This document shows positions 30,743-42,450 of a stretch of 64,000 nt of DNA, in pieces. The DNA lies in NCBI GenBank assembly GCA_030710605.1, contig CP092868.1:24847104-24911103 (forward strand), given 5' to 3'. The DNA is from Cordylochernes scorpioides. Lineage: Eukaryota > Arthropoda > Arachnida > Pseudoscorpiones > Chernetidae. The notes beneath the pieces were generated by a model that saw only the letters and a program-made list of their open reading frames with translations, did no database searches and was not told the DNA's origin. Position 1 is the first letter of the stretch, and each line of letters starts with the position of its first letter. A program made the position numbers and the translations under genes.

Positions 30743-31942
30743 ACAACAACAACAAAAAAGCCTTTATTTAGGGTCACTGACCCTATACAGGATTCACCAG
30801 AGGTATGCATAAGAACAAAGCAGTGAGACAACGGAAATAGCGATATATACAGAGTAAAAAGAGAAAGAAAAAAAAAAAAAACAAGAAAAGGAAAAAAAAA
30901 AAAAATAATAAGAAAGAGGGAAGCAAGAAATCAACACAAAAAGAGTAGCAGTAAGAAAGTGAGGAGTGAGTATCACTTGGCCTTCTTCTGAGATATGGAC
31001 TTGTGGAAACCATAAAACGCCGTAGCAATATACTTATTCTGGGTCATATTGTCAATTATTGATGGAAGTGAAGCACAGAGTTGCCCAGTTTTGAGCATAA
31101 GGGTTCTTCTTTCTTCTTTCAGAGCAGAGCAATCAAAAATATAGTGAGTGATTTCCTTTTGTAGTTTTGAATTACAGAAGGTACAAGTCGGGTCCTCACC
31201 GCAGAGCATCTTGGTGTGGTTTTCTCTAAAAAAACTTGAAAGTATTCTAACTTGTGCGAGTAGTCTTACAACCGGGAAAGGAAAATCCCCTAAAAGGTAT
31301 CCCTCCGTCATGAAAGATATGTGAATGTCTTTGTAGTGAGAGTATAGCTTAGATTTATCCATTCTTGTAAGGTCGTTTTGTATAGATTGGTCTGCCGCTG
31401 TTTTTAAGAGCCCTGTAATCGCGCTCCTCAGCGTTTCAGGGTCATCACAGGAAACAAGTGCAGGGGATCCATTATCGTTAAGCAGATTAGTGAGCTTTTT
31501 AATGAAACCGATGGGTGTGCCCGAAGCATTAGAGAGTTCCCGTGTTCTATTAAAACATATACGTGGCAATCTGTCACTGCTCATATTCAACACCCGCAGC
31601 CAATACTTCAGGGTTAATTTTAAGGCTGTTACACTCAATGAGATACGACCGGTTTCTAATCTGATTAGGTAACCTGGAGTGTATCTGGGCAGATTCAGGA
31701 ACCTACGGATAAATATGTCTTGTATATTGTCCAGTAAGTCTTTATGCTCTGTTGCCCATAATGGAGCGGCATACATCAGGACAGCTCTCACTATTGTATC
31801 AAAGAGTTTGATTGATAAATTTATTGACTTTGCTTTTGATTTTATTAATATTGGGTGTGTGGCGTTAATTGCTGTAAGTGCTTTTCCTTTAAAGTAATTT
31901 GCCGGGTGAGTAGTTGTTATTGTTGGTGTCAGAGGGAATCCC
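30743..31942 (-). mobile_element. 5'-truncated LINE inserted into SINE-H copy c
   Basis: A minus-strand frame of about 323 codons encodes the C-terminal part of a non-LTR RT polyprotein: LMYAAPLWA, LPRYTPGYLIRLETGR, KLYSHYKDIHISFMTEGYL, LLAQVRILSSFFRENH and a terminal CTFCNS...THYIFDC knuckle. The palm with YxDD is missing, so it could not be autonomous. The frame's first ATG is made by the target site and is not a natural start. The 3' UTR carries the hairpin AGGGTC-agt-GACCCT, AATAAAGGC and (TTG)n. Direct repeats ATGATCCAATACA flank it perfectly (30730-30742 and 31943-31955). The open frame suggests a fairly recent insertion. Confidence 0.93.
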
Positions 31943-31955
31943 ATGATCCAATACA

Positions 31956-32080
31956 GTATTAGATCTCTAAAGAAACGGTCTGGTGGATTAAATTGGTGAA
32001 ACTGCTGGGAGGGTTCACCACTGATAAGCCAAGCCCTTCCAATATTTTTTCATCGCAGTGAGGACAGTAGAAGTTTGATT
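31956..32080 (+). mobile_element. SINE-H copy c, 3' part with broken permuted hammerhead
   Basis: Core at 31975-32032: ACGGTC-TGGTG, TTGGT-GAA-ACTGC, CACCA-CTGATAA-GCCAA. The invariant G of CTGATGA is A and stem III has a wobble and a mismatch, so activity is not expected. The outer helix partners are GGGAGGG and CCCTTCC. Confidence 0.75.
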
Positions 32081-32500
32081 TATTTGTGAAGAGATAAAGA
32101 GACAACAGTTCACCTTGCAGTGTGTGTAATGTCTCAATGAATATTAGAATATTACAAATTTAATTTTGACCAATTCTGAGAATCACCTACCTATGGTAAT
32201 ATGACCATAATTTTATTCAGGTGACACATCATCTGAATATGACACATGGTTCCAATATGGCATGTGTGGCCACGCCTGTTGTTTAACTGCATTATCATCA
32301 TCATCATAATTCCCCCCCCCCCCCCCTTTTTCCAATCAGAATACAACAAAACATAAATAACGGCGCTTTATGTGTATGCAAATTATATTTTTTTGTAAAA
32401 TTTAAAAAAAATGACTAGTTGACCTAATTTACAATAGATGACCACTAATTTAAACAACTCGATAGCGTTTTAATAACAACAATAGTAATTGAATAGGTAA
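32080..32500. other. Spacer with a poly-C tract
   Basis: C15 at about 32312-32327 inside a spacer with no recognised gene. Confidence 0.4.
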
Positions 32501-32509
32501 AAATAAGAA

Positions 32510-33320
32510 TTTGGGCCTCGAGTTCCGACGCATGTCCAATGCCTATTATTGTTACTATTACTGTTATTCCCCTGTATATATCCTCTCTTCTACTTAATAA
32601 GACCGACATGTCTTAATAAAGCTTTTTGTTGTTGTTGTGTGTAAGTTTATACCAAGCCCTTTCTTTCTTCTTTCTCCTTATTTGATACATTGTAAAAAAA
32701 TTGTTGATTATTGTTACTATTACTGTTATTCCTGTATATACCCTCTTCTACTTGGAGAATCAGTATAAGACTAAAAGGGATCTTAATAAAGCTTTTTGTT
32801 GTTGTTGTGTGTAAGTTTATACTAAGCCCTTTCTTTCTTATTGCCCCTGATTTAATACATTGTAAATAACATTGCTGATTATTGTTACTATTACTGTTAT
32901 TCCTGTATATACCTTCTTCTACTTGGAGAATCTGTATAAGACCAAAATGTTTTAATAAATATTTTTGTTGTTGTTGTGTATAAGTTTATACCAAGCCCTT
33001 TCTTTCTTATTGCCCCTTATTTGATACATTGTAAATAACATTGTTGATTATTGTTACTATTACTGATATTCCTGTATATACCTTCTACTTGGAGAATCTG
33101 TATAAAACTAAAAGGTCTTAATAAAGCTTTTTGTTGTTGTTGTGTATAAGTTTATACCAAGCCCTTTCTTTCTTATTGCCCCTTATTTAATACATTGTAA
33201 ATAACATTGTTGATTATTGTTACTATTACTGTTATTCCTGTATATACCCTCTTCTACTTGGATAATATTTATAAGACTAAAAGGCGTCTTAATAAAGTTT
33301 TTTTGTTGTTGATGATTAAT
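32510..33320 (+). repeat. Tandem array of short-retroelement 3' ends, about 170-185-bp unit, 4-5 copies
   Basis: Each unit has ATTGTTACTATTACTGTTAT, CTTCTACTTGGAGAATCTG, a hairpin AAGAC/GTCTT variant, AATAAAGCTTTTTGTTGTTG and CAAGCCCTTTCTTTCTTATT. Unit 1 begins differently: GAGTTCCGACGCATGTCCAA, the reverse complement of the head of the SINE at 46849. Solo relatives are at 47790-47970 and 59695-59815 (minus) and 55735-55858 (plus). Confidence 0.8.
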
Positions 33321-33919
33321 CAAAGAATGAGTAATTTTGGTCAATAGTCAAAATTATTGAAAAATCGTAGAATAATCAATATTTATTCCTAGAGATGGCG
33401 CAAGTTATTATAAACTTTTAGTTGTACAATCAAAGGATGTCTTAATATTTATTTGATTTACTTTCTATATTCATGAGCTGGCCACTCTGTATTTTCAGAA
33501 AACGATAACAATCTAAATTTGATTAATATATCTTTTGGTTTATTTTGATGAGTTTTTGGCGACACAGGAAACTTGTGGAGAGATCAAATGTCATCCGTTT
33601 CTTGTCGTCTCCCATTTCTATAAATAGTCGTCTGGTTAAAAATGTTTTATTCGATTGTGTTCTTTTGTGATGAAACAATAATCAAAATAATTTTTTTATA
33701 ATATTTTTAATATAATTTTTTAATATAAAATTTGAAGTCTCGAGATATCATTCAACCAGCACGTATCATCTATCCACCACGCACGTATATTTTCAAAAAT
33801 ATTTTGATTTTCAAACAAAATAATGTAGTATATTTTTCTCTCAGTATATGGTAGGTATTTAAACTATGTATATAATAACGTGTATATAAAAATGTATTTA
33901 TTATTTAATTGTTAAAATG

Positions 33920-34012
33920 ATAATCCTGTTGAAGGACTGACAAGTCCGAAAGCTTGAAAATAAAAAGTTGTACAAGAAACTTAACCCTGGAAGCTTCATT
34001 TATTTTATAATT
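33920..34012 (+). repeat. Foldback family B, single arm
   Basis: CCTGTTGAAGGACTGACAAG, TCCGAAAGCTTGAAAATAAA, CTTAACCCTGGAAGCTTCAT. Hairpin GGACT-gaca-AGTCC, then GAAAGC. 33320-33920 and 34012-34930 are AT-rich with nothing recognised. Confidence 0.7.
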
Positions 34013-34933
34013 TTTATAATAACTCAAATAAATTAAAATTATAATTATAAACTTAAACTAATATTTTTTTCTTTTCTATCATTGACTTGTATGGTTAATA
34101 AAATGTTTAAAAAAAGCTATCTCAATCCCTTCAACTCTACAACAAAAACTGACAAAAACGACATTTTTTTCTTATTTTTTATTTTTTAAATTGAGCCATA
34201 ATATACTAATTATATCAATTTAGAAGTAATTTTTCCGAAATTTCCTGTTAAAAAAACATATATTTCAATTTAGGTATATTTAATTCTTTTTCTTATCTCT
34301 ATATAATCATCTTTTAAAAAATTATATTCATTTTCAATATAATTATTTATATAAGCAATGGTTATTTAAAAAAAAAGGAGAAAAATCTCAGAAGTATTTT
34401 TATATAACACCATAAGATTAATTATCTTTTGAAGTTTTCTTTTGATTAAACTTTTCCTCTCTCTGGGGAAAAAAAATCATTGGTAATTTTAGAAATTTAT
34501 TGATTGGTAAAATATTTGAAATACATTTAAACGTCAATGTTTAAAATTTTATCCTTAAATTATATATTGGAATTAAAATTGAAGTCAAAAATACTTTTTC
34601 TGCTTTTTTAAATAATAAAAATACATATATTTAAAATAAATTTAAGAAAATCACACAGCTTCTGTGAAAATTTAGTGGATCAGTGGTGCCGAGCGCGCTC
34701 TCTCTCTCATAGAAAATACATTTAAATATATTTATATCTGATTAAGATTTTTTTTATCGGAGACACATAAATTTTCTTAATATATTTAAAGAAAAAATTG
34801 TATATTATATTTTTAAAAATATTTTTATACAGATAAATTATAAAATAAAAACAATCTATTTGAGTTACATTTGAAAATAAAAACGTACACACCTATAATG
34901 TGTTGGATTAAAAATATATTTAAATTTATATAT

Positions 34934-36170
34934 CACCTTTATTGTGGAATATACTGCTGAATGATTTGTTGATCAACTTCGTATCCCCAAATTCTGAAGT
35001 AATCTGTTATGCGGATGATGTTTCAATTGTTTGCTGGCACAAGACCATAGAAGGGTTAAAAAATTAAACAGAAAATACTTTAAATTATGTAATACAATGG
35101 TGTACAAGAACTAAGCTAAAGCTAAGCCCGGAGAAAACCGGCTTAATACATATGCACGGCAAACAAAAGATTCCAATGGGAACTCCAAACTTCATAATAA
35201 AACCGGTGGAAGAAGTAAATATTTTAGGTATAAAATTTCTAATCACAGAATTAAGTCAAAATTTAACTTCACACCCTACATTAATGATATTCTTTATAAA
35301 ACCAACCGTATGAAAAATCTGTTATTTTCACTCTGTGGGAAAATGTGGGGATTGGATGCTAAAAAAAGATTAATTTTATATAAAACTCTTTTCAGGCCAA
35401 TACTAACCTATGGATCTGAAATATGGTATAAATTTATTAATAAAAGAAGTAAGCAAAGATTAAACTCTCAGCAATATCAGGTTCTTCTTTGGATAGTGAG
35501 AGCCTATAAAACGACCTCATCAAATTGTATTCATAGTTTGGCAAAAATACCTATTCTCACAGATCACATAGAATCGTTGATAATAAAATACAAATTGGCC
35601 AATTTATCAAAAGAAGAAATTAATTTATTTAGACCGCATGTCCCAACTATAATTCATAACTTCATAGAATCAAGAATGGCTGAAACAATAGTGAAACATT
35701 CCGAAAATTTTTCCCATTTGGAATTCCTTTTTATTTTCGTCCGAATTTTAATAACTCACAGTTCATCACAAATCATGGTAATTTTGGAGAATTTCTGTCG
35801 AAAATCGGGGCAACGGATGATCCTAGCTGTTTCTGTGGAAAAGAGAAAACCAAGACTCAATACATTTATTATTAGAATGTCCGATATTTCACAGCCACAG
35901 AAGTAATCATTTTTATCCCATCGAAGAAATTTGCGAATTTGTATATAAAAAAGACACTTATGTAAAATTCAATAATTTTTGTAAATTCATTTTAGATTTT
36001 CTCTTCTGTTTGAGAAAACCATCGTTTAAGTTTTAATTATGTTTTTAGTCCGGTTATTAAATTGTATAAAATGAATTGTATATAATCTGCTAAAATGTAT
36101 TTAGGCGCAAGTATCCCGAGCAGGGATATCGCGTCCGATATGTCATATATAAAAATAAAAATTAAAAATC
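34934..36170 (+). mobile_element. Decayed LINE: RT palm to C-terminus and 3' UTR
   Basis: Translation gives LLWNILLNDLL, then CYADDVSIV (catalytic YADD at 35008-35019), then TKLKLSPEKTG and VNILGIKF. There is a TAA at 35065-35067 and a one-base frameshift after the AATTT near 35240; the next frame holds RMKNLLFSLCGKMWGLD, RPILTYGSEIW and onward to about 35720. A second shift near 35740 leads into NHGNFGEFLSKIG and a CFCG knuckle start. It is a dead 5'-truncated copy. The 3' UTR at 36095-36130 has GCGCAAGTATCCC-gagca-GGGATATCGCG, a hairpin shared with 43145-43175 and 47232-47265. It is a different family from the LINE at 30743. Confidence 0.88.
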
Positions 36171-36389
36171 TATTCTTTAAATTCCCTTTTTTTAATAGGT
36201 TCTACGAATAATTTTTTAAAGTCTCGAAATTCGTAAAAAATATCTTTTAGGTGTTTCTCTAAATAGAAAATAGTAAATTTAGAGCGTGAAGTTCACACAT
36301 CTTAATAAAAAACATCAAATATGAGACGTGTAAGATTCCAATAATAAAATCAACATCACAAGACTCTGATATCTCAATACGGGACTTTA

Positions 36390-39300
36390 AGAATCCAACA
36401 AGCAGCAGCCACAGTTACTGTGTGATCCCAACAACATCCCAACAAGCAGCAGGAGCCACAGTTACTGTGTGATCCCAACAACATCCCAACAAGCAGCAGG
36501 AGCCACAGTTACTGTGTGATCCCAACAACATCCCAACAAGCAGCAGCAGCCACAGTTACTGTGTGATCCCAACAACATCCCAACAAGCAGCAGGAGCCAC
36601 AGTTACTGTGTGATCCCAATAACATCCCAACAAGCAGCAGCCACAGTTACTGTATGATCCCAATAACATCCCAACAAGCAGCAGCCACAGTTACTGTATG
36701 ATCCCAACAACATCCCAACAAGCAGCAGCCACAGTTACTGTGTGATCCCAACAAGCAGCAGCAGCCACAGTTACTGTGTGATCCCAACAACATTCCAACA
36801 AGCAGCAGCCACAGTTACTGTATGATCCCAACAACATCCCAACAAGCAGCAGCCACAGTTACTGTGTGATCCCAACAACATCCCAACAAGCAGCAGCCAC
36901 AGTTACTGTGTGATCCCAACAACATCCCAACAAGCAGCAGCCACAGTTACTGTGTGATCCCAACAACATCCCAACAAGCAGCAGCAGCCACAGTTACTGT
37001 GTGATCCCAACAACATCCCAACAAGCAGCAGCCACAGTTACTGTATGATCCCAACAAGCAGCAGCCACAGTTACTGTGTGATCCCAACAACATCCCAACA
37101 AGCAGCAGCCACAGTTACTGTGTGATCCCAACAACATCCCAACAAGCAGCAGCCACAGTTACTGTGTGATCCCAACAACATCCCAACAAGCAGCAGCAGC
37201 CACAGTTACTGTGTGATCCCAACAACATCCCAACAAGCAGCAGCCACAGTTACTGTATGATCCCAACAACATCCCAACAAGCAGCAGGAGCCACAGTTAC
37301 TGTGTGATCCCAACAACATCCCAACAAGCAGCAGGAGCCACAGTTACTGTGTGATCCCAACAACATCCCAACAAGCAGCAGCCACAGTTACTGTGTGATC
37401 CCAACAACATCCCAACAAGCAGCAGCCACAGTTACTGTGTGATCCCAACAACATCCCAACAAGCAGCAGCCACAGTTACTGTGTGATCCCAACAACATCC
37501 CAACAAGCAGCAGCCACAGTTACTGTATGATCCCAACAACATGCCAACAAGCTGCCACAGTTACTGTGTGATCCCAACAACATCCCAACAAGCAGCAGCA
37601 GCCACAGTTACTGTGTGATCCCAACAACATCCCAACAAGCAGCAGCCACAGTTACTGTATGATCCCAACAAGCAGCAGCCACAGTTACTGTGTGATCCCA
37701 ACAACATCCCAACAAGCAGCAGCCACAGTTACTGTATGATCCCAACAAGCAGCAGCCACAGTTACTGTGTGATCCCAACAACATCCCAACAAGCAGCAGC
37801 CACAGTTACTGTGTGATCCCAACAACATCCCAACAAGCAGCAGCCACAGTTACTGTGTGATCCCAACAACATCCCAACAAGCAGCAGCAGCCACAGTTAC
37901 TGTGTGATCCCAACAACATCCCAACAAGCAGCAGCCACAGTTACTGTATGATCCCAACAAGCAGCAGCCACAGTTACTGTGTGATCCCAACAACATCCCA
38001 ACAAGCAGCAGCCACAGTTACTGTGTGATCCCAACAACATCCCAACAAGCAGCAGCCACAGTTACTGTGTGATCCCAACAACATCCCAACAAGCAGCAGC
38101 AGCCACAGTTACTGTGTGATCCCAACAACATCCCAACAAGCAGCAGCAGCCACAGTTACTGTGTGATCCCAACAACATCCCAACAAGCAGCAGCCACAGT
38201 TACTGTATGATCCCAACAACATCCCAACAAGCAGCAGGAGCCACAGTTACTGTGTGATCCCAACAACATCCCAACAAGCAGCAGGAGCCACAGTTACTGT
38301 GTGATCCCAACAACATCCCAACAAGCAGCAGCCACAGTTACTGTGTGATCCCAACAACATCCCAACAAGCAGCAGCCACAGTTACTGTGTGATCCCAACA
38401 ACATCCCAACAAGCAGCAGCAGCCACAGTTACTGTGTGATCCCAACAACATCCCAACAAGCAGCAGGAGCCACAGTTACTGTGTGATCCCAATAACATCC
38501 CAACAAGCAGCCACAGTTACTGTATGATCCCAACAAGCAGCAGCCACAGTTACTGTGTGATCCCAACAACATCCCAACAAGCAGCAGCCACAGTTACTGT
38601 GTGATCCCAACAACATCCCAACAAGCAGCAGCCACAGTTACTGTGTGATCCCAACAACATCCCAACAAGCAGCAGCAGCCACAGTTACTGTGTGATCCCA
38701 ACAACATCCCAACAAGCAGCAGCAGCCACAGTTACTGTGTGATCCCAACAACATCCCAACAAGCAGCAGCCACAGTTACTGTGTGATCCCAACAACATCC
38801 CAACAAGCAGCAGCCACAGTTACTGTATGATCCCAATAACATCCCAACAAGCAGCAGCCACAGTTACTGTATGATCCCAACAAGCAGCAGCCACAGTTAC
38901 TGTATGATCCCAATAACATCCCAACAAGCAGCAGCCACAGTTACTGTATGATCCCAACAAGCAGCAGCCACAGTTACTGTGTGATCCCAACAACATCCCA
39001 ACAAGCAGCAGCCACAGTTACTGTGTGATCCCAACAACATCCCAACAAGCAGCAGCCACAGTTACTGTGTGATCCCAACAACATCCCAACAAGCAGCAGC
39101 AGCCACAGTTACTGTGTGATCCCAACAACATCCCAACAAGCAGCAGCAGCCACAGTTACTGTGTGATCCCAACAACATCCCAACAAGCAGCAGCCACAGT
39201 TACTGTGTGATCCCAACAACATCCCAACAAGCAGCAGCCACAGTTACTGTGTGATCCCAACAACATCCCAACAAGCAGCCACAGTTACTGTGTGATCCCA

Positions 39301-39830
39301 ACAACATCCCAACAAGCAGCAGCCACAGTTACTGTGTGATCCCAACAACATCCCAACAAGCAGCAGCCACAGTTACTGTGTGATCCCAACAACATCCCAA
39401 CAAGCAGCAGCCACAGTTACTGTGTGATCCCAACAACATCCCAACAAGCAGCAGCAGCCACAGTTACTGTGTGATCCCAACAACATCCCAACAAGCAGCA
39501 GCCACAGTTACTGTGTGATCCCAACAACATCCCAACAAGCAGCAGCCACAGTTACTGTTTGATCCCAACAACATCCCAACAAGCAGCAGCAGCCACAGTT
39601 ACTGTGTGATCCCAACAACATCCCAACAAGCAGCTGCCACAGTTACTGTGCGATCCCAACAACATCCCAACAAGCAGCAGCCACAGTTACTCTGCGATCC
39701 CAACAAGCAGCCACAGTTACTGTGTGATCCCAACAAGCAGCCACAGTTACTGTGTGATCCCAACAAGCAGCCACAGTTACAGTGTGATCCCAACAACATC
39801 CCAACAAGCAGCAGCAGCCACAGTTGGCAG
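36390..39830. repeat. Satellite, about 44-bp unit, about 75 copies
   Basis: Unit: CAGCAGCCACAGTTACTGTG, TGATCCCAACAACATCCCAA, CAAG. Length varies by CAG triplet number (one to three) and by loss of the 15-bp AACATCCCAACAAGC-like segment. Strongly strand-biased (A/C-rich on plus). The right edge passes through units with GCGATCC variants into the GC-rich block at 39830. Frames across it are artefacts. Confidence 0.95.
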
Positions 39831-40680
39831 AGCAGTCAGCCCTTGGCAAGGTTCCCGAGAGAGGGCATTCCCGCCCGGCTCGTGACGTCAGGAACCACGT
39901 GCGGTGTGTTCGCAGAAGACACCACTACCTGCTCACGTGACCAGCCTGTAAACAATCCGCTGCCGAGCGGATTCCTCACTGCCAGGATCTATCAACGTGT
40001 ATCTACAATCCCATCTCTGCCAGAGTTCAGCGTGCATCTACAGACCCTCTTTGCCATCTCACTTCAAGGAACGACTCTGCGTAGCTACTACCATCTTGTT
40101 ATCAGCATCTACACTGAACATCTACCATTTTAACTACTCTAGTATCGGTCGTAACTACATTTTACAGTTCTAACATAAGTTCTCCTTTTTAATCTCTTTG
40201 TCAGGTTCAAGTGTGCAACAACAGTCATCCTTTTTCTGCCGAGATCTACCATTTCCGATCCTATAAGACTTTCCATGTTTATAATATCGTCTCACACTGC
40301 CAGGATAGACTCTCTCCTTCTTCTTTCTTATCTCCACACAATCATATTAGGGTAATGACTGGGTGAAGTAGAATGCGTCTGCCTTTGTCATTAAGACTGG
40401 GAGCACTACTCAGTGGCAGGCCGACTTAGCTCCAATATGAAATGGTCGCCTCTTACATGAGAAACAGACACTATGTACAGCCGCTCCTAACATGGAGTAC
40501 AAACGCTGCTCATCCTGTTTCTCTGGATTAGGAACCCTTACAGGGTACTCTATCAGCCGGGCCAGCTGAATCCAGGTTTGTTAGTGAGCTTGTTACTGCT
40601 CCCCCTCCTCCTTTTTCATCCGGGCTTGGGACCGGCAAAGGCGGAGTTAGGATAGTCTGTTTATCTACAGTCATCTACTA
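39830..40680 (+). mobile_element. GC-richer block, probable LINE 5' region or promoter
   Basis: Has CGTGACGTCAGGAACCACGT, CTCACGTGACC and other CpG-bearing motifs (a full CRE TGACGTCA at about 39883, two E-boxes CACGTG), then 40400-40640 shared with 9500-9600 and 10490-10650. LINE promoters often sit in such 5' regions. No protein is recognised; the ORF at 39606-40133 starts inside the satellite and shows no motif. Confidence 0.4.
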
Positions 40681-40984
40681 ATAGGAAAACTACCGTAGAT
40701 CTAACTACACTATCCTATTGATAGCACATCTCTACCTCCTTACCTATCTTGGAAATTAAACTCTCCTCATTGCCGCCATTATAGCTTCTTTACTGACAAG
40801 GGATTTATGCCATTCTCTGCAGTCATACCAGAACCTATTGTAGCATATTGACGTTTCACTTTACGCTAAGGCAATATATACAAATTCTGATAGCAGGTAT
40901 GAGTTGTAAGCCTGTTGAGAAACGCATTTTAATCTACATTCGCCAATTATTAAGGAATAGAAAAAATCTGATAAATAAAACTAC

Positions 40985-41192
40985 AATAAAAATCAGGCTC
41001 CGAGGATGTGTTTCTTATTTTTAAATTTAATATTCTCTCAAGCTTTCGAGTAGAGTGTGGACCTTTCTACCAGAGTATATATAATATTTGCATATTTACT
41101 ACTGTAGAAGGGTTCACACTACCCGAAAGCTTTTGAGAGAATATTAAATAAAGTAAGAAAATCATCCTCGGAGACTGATTTTTGTTGTAATT
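40985..41192. repeat. Foldback family C, inverted pair
   Basis: Right arm ACTGTAGAAGGGTTCACACT, ACCCGAAAGCTTTTGAGAG, AATATTAAATAAAG...CATCCTCGGAG; left arm is its mirror (CTCCGAGGATGTG...CTCTCAAGCTTTCGAG). Stem GGGT/ACCC then GAAAGC. Confidence 0.75.
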
Positions 41193-41285
41193 TAAATTTC
41201 AGAGGATTCTATCGATATTATATAAATAAATATGCAAAAATTATTTTGTATAAAAATAGTATATATACCATCAATTTGTTATCGT

Positions 41286-41378
41286 GATACTCCTATTGAA
41301 GGATTGACAAGTCCGAAAGCTAGAGAATAAAAATTTGAACAAGAAACTTGGCCCTGGAGACTTTATTTACTTTATAAT
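41286..41378 (+). repeat. Foldback family B, single arm
   Basis: CCTATTGAAGGATTGACAAG, TCCGAAAGCTAGAGAATAAA, GGCCCTGGAGACTTTATTTA. Confidence 0.7.
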
Positions 41379-41486
41379 AAATAAAAGCTAAACGTATTGG
41401 TAGATATTATCTTAGGAGACTCTTCTATCGACACAGTTTTCTTCCAGATGGTGAGGGGGTCATATTGAGAAGTCCCTCTACCATCA

Positions 41487-41880
41487 ACGCTTGTTCGTCG
41501 GTACATAACCTAAAATTGGAACGATACAGCGAAGATTAGCATGGCCCCTGTGATACTTGTTGGGCGGTACAACTACTACAATAGGAAGGATACAGCGAAG
41601 ATTAGCATGGCCCCTGTGATACTTGTTGGGCGGTACAACTACTACAATAGGAAGGATACAGCGAAGATTAGCATGGCCCCTGTGATACTTGTTGGGCGGT
41701 ACAACTACTACAATAGGAAGGATACAGCGAATATTAGCATGGCCCCTGTGATACTTGTTGGGCGGTACAACTACTACAATAGGAAGAATACAGAGAAGAT
41801 TAGCATGGCCCCAGTGATACCAGTTCGGCGGCACAACTACTACAATAGGAAGGACACAGAGAATCTTATGTCCATAGAGT
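41487..41880 (+). repeat. U6-derived satellite with intact U6-like first unit, about 6 copies
   Basis: The first unit still reads as U6: ACGCTTGTTCGTCGGTACAT, AACCTAAAATTGGAACGATA, CAGCGAAGATTAGCATGG. It passes into 66-bp satellite units (ACTACTACAATAGGAAGG, GATACAGCGAAG). This is the clearest link between genuine U6 and the satellite. The array runs straight into SINE-H sequence at about 41868-41876. Confidence 0.9.
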
Positions 41881-41951
41881 TTGCTCAAAACCCATTTCTA
41901 AGATTCAACCCTTCAATGCAGCATATATAAGCAGAATCGTGAAGCGTTTCT
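41868..41951 (+). mobile_element. SINE-H 5' fragment ending in a U6 3' end
   Basis: ATGTCCATAGAGTTTGCTCA, ATTTCTAAGATTCAACCCTT and GCATATATAAGCAG are SINE-H. At 41935-41950 the sequence switches to AATCGTGAAGCGTTTC, which is the 3' end of U6 (one mismatch). So U6 5' end, array, SINE-H piece and U6 3' end are collinear. Confidence 0.75.
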
Positions 41952-42305
41952 CTACCATCTAGGCTTAAAAAAAGTTTTTATAGATACAGGCGTTGGTTGA
42001 CGTGAGGATGGCTATAGCATCATTATCCTGGTCTTTTTCAGTAGGTTAGAAGGCGGCTAGTGAGGTTGGAATTTGGAATCACTCTTATCCACAACAATGT
42101 AGACACGATTGAAGTTCGAAATTTTACTATAAATGAAATAGAAGACGATATCAAATACTGTAAATCAAGATTGAAATATTTTCTAATTATTTTCTTTATT
42201 TGAAATTCACTGAAATCTCAGGTGGAATTCCTATCTTCGGCTCAAAAATAGTAATAAGGTAAATCGAAATTAAAAAAAGAGTAAAATCAGGATTCAAACG
42301 AAAAA

Positions 42306-42450
42306 TAAGTATAATTCACTTATAGACAAAACTTAAGGAAGTTGTACCTTTTAGCATGTATATCGGTATTCAGACAATAACTCTGAAAGATATTACAGTG
42401 ACCTTTATTGAAGACACACGAGATAAGCAAGTGTGAACAAAACTTAATTT
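42306..42450. mobile_element. Tc1-like MITE fragment
   Basis: CACTTATAGACAAAACTTAA, GTTGTACCTTTTAGCATG, one internal unit, GTGAACAAAACTTAA. The interval 42450-43125 is AT-rich with no recognised feature. Confidence 0.65.

Noticed and set aside
30794-31028. Phe-rich ORFs of 60-81 codons
   Set aside because: They come from the A-rich 3' UTR of the LINE read on the minus strand.
36390-39830. CRISPR-like array (regular repeats with short spacers)
   Set aside because: There are no unique spacers; all units are near-identical and length varies by CAG number. Eukaryotic satellite.
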